NCBI GenBank assembly: GCA_963970005.1
Contig: CAXAMN010022718.1
Location: forward strand, 361,009-425,008
Direction: 5' to 3'
DNA: 64,000 bases
Source of the DNA: Durusdinium trenchii
Lineage: Eukaryota; Sar; Dinophyceae; Suessiales; Symbiodiniaceae
The position numbers and the translations under genes were made by a program. Shown here one piece after another: positions 20,816-29,800 of this stretch; within the stretch, counting starts at the first letter, position 1; every line of letters starts with the position of its first letter. The notes under the pieces were generated by a model, which ran no database searches, was not told the origin of the DNA, and was given only the letters and a program-made list of their open reading frames with translations.

Positions 20816-23800
20816 CTCTATTTGCTACGACAGCAACTCCAACTTGCACGGGAAAGTGAAAAACAAGGTACATGTTCCAAAAGAAAATAGATGCCGCCTC
20901 ACACATGCCAAGGGAAATGTTCCAAGGAGTAGTGAGTTTGCTTCTACGGGGTTTCACTAAAACCCCAGGTTTCTTTGACAATGACAAATGGGCTGCGCTT
21001 GGGATTTCACATTCCTCGACAAGGAGGTGCACAAGAGTGTGCATTTCACAGTACAATTTCCAACACTGCCCAACCCCCCCTTTATACAATGGACAAGAGA
21101 TTTCAATCCAATTCAGCAATTTGAATCCATCAAACCGCTGGTAGAAAAATTATGTCACAAACGCAAGACCGTGCCTGCTTCAGGCTCCTTTCCTGCTCCA
21201 GTTCCTTCTTCAATGCTTCGATCTCCTCCTTTTCTGTTGCCTGTGTCTTGCACAAAAAAGCAGCTCAAACTCGCACGGGAAAGTAAGAAAACAAGGTACA
21301 TGTTCCACAAGAAGATAAATGCCGCCTCACACATGCCAAGGGACATGTTACATGGAGCAGTGAGTTTGCTTCTATGGGGCTTCGCTGAAATCCTAGGTTT
21401 CTTTGACAACGGCAACTGGGCTGCGTTTGGGATTGCGCATTCCTCGAAGTTGGCAGCGAGATACACAAGAGTGCGTACTTCACAGTAAAAAGTCCATCTC
21501 CCCTTTCATGGTTACAATGGTGTGGAAACTGGTCTTAAGCGGCCAAAGAACGCGCCTTTTCACAGGCAAGGCTTGAGCCAACCGAAGGTTGGCGGGGTCC
21601 GACATGTCTCAACCGCATTTCCATGAAACAAAGCTCGTCATGACATGAATGCAACTTGGTTTTCACACCCATTGTTTTTCTTTTCATGGAAACTCGTAGC
21701 GGAAAGCTTCGTGAAGCTAACTTCAAGCCAACCGCTCTTTGTGAGCGTATCCAGCTGCGGGCTCTTCATCTTCTTGGTGAGGCCATCAGACACCATTGTC
21801 GAGGCGTCAACCCATGCCACTTTCGTGGTGCCATCAGCCGGTGGAGCATCATCAAAGCTCGGGTTTCCAGTCTCTTCACCTGGCTTTCGCCAAACGTCCT
21901 GACGCAAAGCCGTCAGGTCAATGGCAAGGCGCTTGTCCGTCACCTCACTGATGCCGGGCATGAAGAGGTGATCATAGAGGCTCTTGCAATCGGTGAGCCA
22001 TCCGATTGCCATGGCATCGCATGCCTTCACAAATCTTTCTTTTCCACGGCTGCCATCAGTCAGGTTCTTGACCTCGCAGAAGATCTGGCGAAGATGCTCT
22101 GCTTCTTCTGACCCCAGCTGGAGGCTGAGAGTCTCAGCTTGCATGGTGCTCCTGCACACTCTCTTGATGGTGGTTGAACACCAAGAGAGCAAAGCCACAG
22201 TGCCCTTGCCCTCGGTCATGAAGTCCTTCGGGGCTAGAGCAAGGATCCTCCCAGATTGGGATCTGTTGCCACCCAGTCTTCCTCCTCCAAGATCTTCGAA
22301 GCTCGACCCGTGACTGGCATCAGTCACTGAGAGTATCATACACTCATGGAGCTTTGGGCCATTCTTGCTAAAGACCATGCCTTTCTCCTTGGTCTTGACG
22401 GCAAAGTTCAACAGCTTGTTGGCCTCGATGAGGTCTTGGATTCGTGCAGTTGCTTGCACTGACTGGAGCTGGTTGACAGCAAAGGGGAGATCCGGACGGC
22501 ATGTCCTGGCAAACCATGAAATGCACGGAGCGAAGCTGAGAGATCTCCTTTTCATCTGCTGGCTCGGCACGAAGAGCTCGCCGATCAGGATGGATGTAGA
22601 CCGGTTTGACTCGGTCCATGACATTTGGACTTGAAAGGTGAATGCCATCCTCCTGCTGCTTGATCAAACGACCGCAGAACTTGAACTCATTGCCCTCAAT
22701 CTTGCCGAAGCGGAAATGCTGCTGGACAGAACTCATGACATTGTCCATTTGTTCATTGCCAGTCCATAAGATGTCGTCAACGTGTGTGCCCAAGAGACCT
22801 TGGATCTCATTCTCGGGACCTGGCAAGTAGTAGGCGGCAGCCTCTGCAGGAATTGGCTTTAAGCCGCATTGCAAAAGCACTTCATGAAGTCGCTTCCAGA
22901 ATCCTCTTGAGGCGTCGGTCGTGCCATAGACGGATTTCTCGGCCTGGGCCACAAGTAGTGATCCTTCTGGCACATCTTCATCTGGAACACCTCCAGACGG
23001 CAGTGAGAGAACCAGGGTGCGGTTGATCTTCACACCTTGAAGGAATGCTGCACTGATGTCACCAGCATTGACGCGGAGGTTCATTGAAGCTGCATGCGCC
23101 AGGATCATGTTCACGATGAGCTGTGAACACGTTGGGCTGTCCGTTCTCAACTTGGTTGGGTGCCATTCTAAGTCACCACGAGCAACGAGTCTTGACTTCA
23201 GTTGTGACTCTTCTCCAACTTCACTTTTGTCGGAGTCGACCCAACGGGTTGGCACAATCTTCACGTGCGGGTTCTTCAGCAAGTAGCCCTTGACATCTTT
23301 GGGCTTGATCACATGGACAGCAGTGAAGTCCATCCAGTTGCGCCACTCTTTCTTTCTGCTCAAAATGAGCCCAGCTCTGGTCTTTGGGTCACAGGTGTTG
23401 AAGTTGGTCTCCCTGTGAGCGCCCCCCTGACGTTTCTTCTTCTTGAAGCGCTTGGCCAAGAAGCCATGATAGCGTTTCTCCTCAGCTGCAATGGCCATCA
23501 GGCCACGTTCATCACGAGGAACAGGCGGATCTCGTAGTGGCGATCGTGATCTTCCCCGGACAGGTAGTAGACCTGGTGGAGGTCGAACTTCTGGACGTGG
23601 ATAGCCGTCCAGTTGATCCACTGAGCGGGATGGCACTGTCATAGGGTGTGATGCTTCAAACTCTGGTTGTCCTGATTCTTGCCGATCTGGCTCTGGAGGA
23701 ACTGGTACTTCTTCTTCATCATCAAGAGCCATTTCTTCTGGTGCTGATGGAAGTTCATGAGGTAGATCGAACGGAGTCTCTGGCTCTTCCGGAGAGGTTG

Positions 23801-26800
23801 CCTCTGGCACCGGAGATGGTGAAGATCCAGATCCTGCTTCAACTGGCAGTTCAATGTAGCCAGGTTGCAAGTCTTCTTGTGCCTCTTGAAGAGCTGGTAC
23901 TTGAAGATCTTCAGAAAATGGTGGTGCGTCATCCATAGGCTCTTCAAAGGCTTCCCTGCGTCTCTTCCGAGATGGTCGTAGTTCGAGAAGCTGCTTTGAG
24001 AGTACTTCGGATCGAGTTGCAGGGCGGATCTGGCTTTCCGATACGATGATCGGTATTCCTCCTGGGCCAAACCATTTGCCCTTGCGGTGGAAACTGACCA
24101 AATCTCCAGCTTTATAGGGGCCACGTAGTGGAACTGACTTGCGAAGCAAAGCTGTTCTGATTCTTCTGGAAGAGTCGGCTTGGACAAAGGCCTGCTTTGC
24201 TGCCTGTCTAATCTCGAGTTGCTTGGAGGAGAACTCATCCAGCGCATCATCAATGCCTTGATGTACTCCAAGATGTTCAGTATCATCATTTTCCGCTGTG
24301 AGTGAGCAAACTTCACGAGGCAGACGTCCAAGCACCCATTGCGATGGTGTGAATCCTTGGTGATGCAAGCGGTTGTTTTTGATGGTCACAGACTCGGAGA
24401 TCACCATCTTGATCTCCTCAGTGCCAATCACCTGTTTGTCCTCAATGACGGACTTCAGGATGTCTTTCAGGATTCCACCTTGTCGCTCAGTTCTTCCCAA
24501 TTGATAGGGAGCTTCAAGGCCACCGAAGCGGATCTCAATGCCGTAGGCGTTGAGGAGTTCAACGAAGCGTCCTCGGTTGTGCACGCCACGGTCAAGGAGG
24601 CATGACTTTGGAGGTCCTGCCCATTGAATCCAGCCTTCACGTAGAGCTTGTGCGCAGACATGACTGCGAGGAACACCACCTGGAGCAACCCAGAAAGCTT
24701 GGTGGTACAAAGTTCCCAAGTCAACCACCGAGAGAACTGTGTGGCGATTGCCGGCTGCATCCTTGATCTCAAAGGCGTCGCAGCTGATCTCAAAGTTGAA
24801 GGTCGGCTTGTTGGGTGGTTTGACCTTGTTCGAAGGCTGAACAGGTTGAGTCTTCCGGCAGGTCTCACAGGCAAAATGCCTAGCTGCTTCCATAGTGAAA
24901 CTTGATGCTCCTGCTGTTCTCAACATCTGTAGCAGAGAGGAGTTGCTGCAGTGGCCTGACATGGTATGAAGTCTTCTCAGGGCCACACGAACGGAGCGAC
25001 TTGCTCTCAACCACTTTTCACGCCTTGTTGACTCTAAGGCGGAGGAGTCTGGTAGATCTTGTCGTTCTTCAAGTGACTCCAGACGTTGAAGCTCTGCTTC
25101 AGTGGTTTTGTGGTCAAAGGCAGTGCTCTTGGCGAGGTCCTTGTCATCATAGATGGCGTCGAAGTTGCCAAGAGGTTGAAGTAGTTCATCCTCCATCTCT
25201 GCCGAGAACTCACCTGCAAAAGCTGCGTGCAGGCTTCTTTCTTCAAGCTCATTGATGAACCCCTTCAAGATGGCCTGACACAGTCTTTTGGGCCAAACTT
25301 GAGCTCTTTTGGTCCGTTGTCCTCCTTCAAGTGGTGAGTGTAGATGATCTCCTGGACAACGCTTGGCAAGCTCTTGCTTCACAGTGTCGGAGGCAGTGAG
25401 GAAGCCTGTGGGCTTGAGGTGAGGAAAACCTGTGACATGGTCTGCTAGGCCAAACTGACATTGATCACCTCGAATGAGCTCCAAGTAGCTCCCAGTTTCA
25501 GCATCCACAAGCGACTCCTGGATGAGCTTGTCAAAGCATAGGACGGACCACAGCTCGGAGAACCAGGGATTCTCAACCAAAACTTTGCGACCTTTTTGTA
25601 GTCGACTTTTGATCACCTTGCACACCCACTTCAAAGTTGGGTACCATAGATCACGTTCTTCAAGAACTTTTGCTGCGGTTTCCGGACTTCTGCTGCAGTT
25701 CAGACGTTGCCAGCTGCTCCATGGTCCGCAGATCGGTGCAAAGGTGATGATGTAAGGATCATCTCGCTCAATCTCTTCATCCAACTTCTGGCGCACTCGA
25801 GGGTCCAAGATGTTGGTTTCGTCAAGGACGATGTCCACCGGAGTGCTGACTGGATAGCCCATGCCACTTGCAACGCTGGCCAAGAGAGCTGCTCCGGCGA
25901 AGATTTCCAGAAGGAAAGCGCGACATCCTCTGGGCAGTGGGCGTGAAGTTTTGGATGACTTCAAAGTGCTCCAAAGACACTGATCATGAGCTTTGACTTC
26001 AGCAAGACCCTTTTCAAGTTGCTTCTTTTGCTGCTTGGTCATGGTTTTGTTGGTCTCCTCATCCAGGGCGATGTAGCTCTCAGAGAACTCCACTGACTCG
26101 CCGTCGGTGGTTGCATTGTCTTCAGATTCCGACTTGGGAGACAGGACCATAGTGTCCGCGGTGTCCAAACTGAAGTTGAATTCAGTCTCCCTTGAAGATG
26201 GTGTTGCCGGAAGCTGCAAAGTCTCTGAAGATGCCTCTGTGCTCTCTTCATCGGAGATCTGGGACATCATTGCGATGTGAGAAGGTAGTAGACGAAGTCC
26301 AAGGAGTCCATTGATCTCGGCGATCTTGAGCTGGCAGTTCAAGGTTCGGCTGAACACAGACTCAGTGTTGCCAAGCTCGATGTAAAGGCCAAGTTTGCGT
26401 TGATCACCAATGCTGAGCAAGAGAGGTGCTGAGCTGCCCTGCAGTTCTGTGGAGTCGATGTCTCCAATGGCGACGCCACCGTCAGCAAGCTCAAATCCCA
26501 CTTGCAAGCTTCGAAGTCCGAGAACGGTGACCGAGCCGCCAATGCCACGAAAGGAACCAGTTTCAGGGTTCATGGGAAACTCATCAATGGAGTGCCCAAC
26601 TGCTACAGCGTACTTGCGGAGCCAAAGTTCACCATGACATGTTTTGATGCAGCCTGAGTCCAAGATGGCGATGAGGTCGGTCTCGGAGGCGATCGTCTCT
26701 GAAGTAGGAAAGTCCTCTTCAGTGTCTGAGACCTCAATCGTCTTGGTTGCCATGAAGGCTGTGTTGCTTCTTTCTGCCATGCGCCGGTCCTCAAAGTAGC

Positions 26801-29800
26801 GACCCAAGTGCATGAAGATGACTCTCCCAACACCCAGTTGACATAGGAGGCGTCCTGGCAGGCCTTCTCATAGCTTTGGCCCTTGTAGCGGCCGAAGTTC
26901 AAGATCTTGACATGGCGACTGTCTCGAACCGTGCCTCTATCTGGTGTTGGAACAGGCGAAGCGGCAGTAGAAGCTGGTGGAGTACCAGTGCAGGAGGGTC
27001 GAGGACCTGGAGAAAATGCTGCCTGTGCATTGGAATCAGTGAAACTATCCTCTGGCGGCCAATTCACGATGGAGAGCATGGCGCCTCGCAAAAGACGAGA
27101 CAAATCTTCACTTGTAAGGTTCTCATGCGGAAGACTGCTTGGGCCATTTGAGGAGTGAAACTCAAAGGAAGGTCTCCTTCTGCTGAGGATGAGTATCTCG
27201 AAGGAGCTGGTGCTGACTTTGGGCGGCCAATCCTGACAAAGCCGCAATCCAGACAAGTCTGTCGCGTCTGGAAGCCATTTGTTACCTTCCATGAAATGCG
27301 ATGGTGAGGACATAGCTCTTTTTCTGCCGTTGCTGGCAGAGGTGGTGGTGCTGACTTTGCCGGAGTTGAAGTCTCTGGCTTTCTGGTCTTCTCCAAGATC
27401 GCACCACAGTCCACACATGACACCATCGTGTAGTACTTGTTTGTGCCCTTTTTGGTTGTCTTCTTGTGTTCACATTCAGGGCCTTGATGACGTTGTGGTA
27501 GCGGAGGAACACTTGGTGCTTTTGGCGGAATGCCACTCTGACCATATCCAGAGGAGGGCCCAGGTGCATGAGGTACAAGTTCGAAAGACATCAAACTTGG
27601 ATCATAGATGCTGGGCTCATAGCCTTCAGATTCCACCTCCATGGCCTCCATGTCTGCGACCATGTGCAAAGCCGCATGTAGAGCTTGTTCATCCATCTCA
27701 TCTTGAGTGAGCGGACGGCCACGAAGCTCTGAAGGAGCCAATTGCAAAGACCTCTCAACCAAGGCCTCGGTGCCAGCATCTTGCAGTTCAACTTGTGCTG
27801 AATCGTTGCGTGGAACTCCAAAGGGAAGTTGAGGCACCCGGGTCAAACTCAATGCCAAAGCATCATGCACCGCGGGCTGAGTTGGTGCTGCCTTAGCACG
27901 AAGTCCCGTAGGCGGACTGGTAGTCGCAGGACTCTGCAAGCTTGAAGGTGGTGGTACGCAGACTCCACGGCCTCGTGGGTCTTCCTTGAGAGCCATACCA
28001 CACCATGCCTTCTCTGTTCCTGGATCGGGGACATCCTCATGTTCTTTGATGCTGAAGTAGACCACTCTGGGTTTGTGCTTCCCAGAGCTTTTGCCTTTTC
28101 CACTCTTGGAGGTAGAAGGCGGTGAAGTCGATGAAGTGCTCGGTGACCTCCCAGAGAACTTGCCGCTGCCTTTTCGTGATCCTTTGGGACATTGCGGATC
28201 ACCAGACCAATGACCTTTCTGATGGCAACGACGGCATTCGGTCTTTGACTTCAGCTGCATCAAACAGGCCTTTCGTTCCTGGAAGGAGAGCTGTCCAGAA
28301 ACATCAAATTGACGGGCTTGGTGAAAGCCACCATGACCCTTTCCAGAGGCGTGCTGCCTCACATTGTAGGCCTCATACTCAAGCTGGAGGGTTTCAGCTG
28401 CCAAGGCACATGCTTCTTCGTTGTCAATGTCCATGCCATTCTCGATGAGAAAGCACATGTGCTCTTCCAGGTAGACCTCAGCGTCTTCCTCAACAACGGT
28501 CTCGGTGTCCTGGAAGTAGGCAGTTTGATCCTCTTCAACTTCATCAAAGCCAGTGAGGTCCTGACCTTCCCATTCATCTGCATCTTCAGCCAAGTAGCTC
28601 CGGAAGGGCTTGTTGTGGCGATGTTGATGTCCTTGAGGTCGTGACCATGGGCGTGAATGATTCCCATAGCCTTTTGGGCCACGCTGCTTCTCGAACTCAT
28701 GGATCCTCGGGCGCTGTGCTATCAACTCGGAGGCAACCGTGTCGAAGGTCAGGGTGCCTTGGAGCATTGTTCGCCCCATCAATCTCTGATCTCCAGAGAT
28801 TTGAGCATTCGTCAGGCGTTGCTCTGCGAGGATCACGTCCGGGATGGCGACGGCACTGTCTAAGCCTTTTAAGGCAATCCACCAGGACCTTCTTCTGGTG
28901 ATGTAGCTTGACATAGATTCGCCAGACTGGCGACTGAGCATGCCGCCTTCTTTCGACCCGGCACTGTAGAGTTCTCGTGCCTCTTGAGACGCTCTTGGCT
29001 TCAGGGTGTCGTTGAACAGCTTCAGGAGTGTCTCAGGGCCTGACTGCCTGCTTTGCTAGATCCTCAGGCTTCAGCTGCTGGGCAAGGCGGAGGGCTTGTC
29101 CACGAAGTCCCTCAACAAGTCGTATGCCCAGGGGGCCAACTTTCTTCAGCTCGCTCTCTTCCATTCCTTTCTCGCGCAGCATCCTCATCTGGACGCGAAA
29201 GGCGTACTCTGGTAGCTGAGCTGGCTCGCCTGAGAAGCGAGGGATCCCGAACTTGCCTTCAGAGTCGAAGGTGTCCTGGCTCGCCGCCAGGGTGGTGCTT
29301 TGTGCTCCATCGTAACGGAGCGTCTCCAGCAAGGCCGACATGGCGAGGAGCGAAAAACGGAACCGGATGCCCTCTAAGGGACTCCGCTGCCAGTGTGGAA
29401 ACTGGTCTTAAGCGGCCAAAGAACGCGCCTTTTCACAGGCAAGGCTTGAGCCAACCGAAGGTTGGCGGGGTCCGACATGTCTCAACCGCAGGTTTCCATG
29501 AAACAAAGCTCGTCGTGACATGAATGCAACTTGGTTTTCACAATGGACAAGAGATTCCAAAGCAATTCAGCAATTAATCGCGCGTATTGCGGGACCTTGC
29601 CTGCTTCAGGCTCCTTTCCTCCAGCTCCTTCTTCGTCTCTTCCAGTTGCTTGTGTGTCAATTCCAACTCCTCTTCGATTGCTTCCGTCTTCTTTTCTCTT
29701 GCCTCTAGGCTCTAGTTAGGCACCAAAACAAAGTCGACCGGCAACCAGCAAGAGTTACCTGTTGATCGTTATTTCATCTCGCTATTCTTGCTTCAACTTA

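Larger units (their letters stand above)
21521..29542 (-). mobile_element. Copia-type LTR retrotransposon (element 2), 8.0 kb, frame-broken
   Basis: Bounded by near-identical repeats of 147 bp (21521-21667) and 149 bp (29394-29542) with TG...CA ends. Inside, on the minus strand, are a primer-binding site next to the 5' LTR and a purine tract ending in GGG next to the 3' LTR. The flanks are CAATGG on the left and ATGGACAAG on the right, giving a 4-5 bp target duplication. The paralogous empty site at 21087-21100 reads CAATGGACAAGAGA. The LTRs differ by one substitution and a 2-nt indel, so insertion is young. The gag-pol coding sequence nevertheless has four frame changes (+1, -1, -1, +1), so this copy is non-autonomous unless some are programmed or assembly errors. 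Confidence 0.93.
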
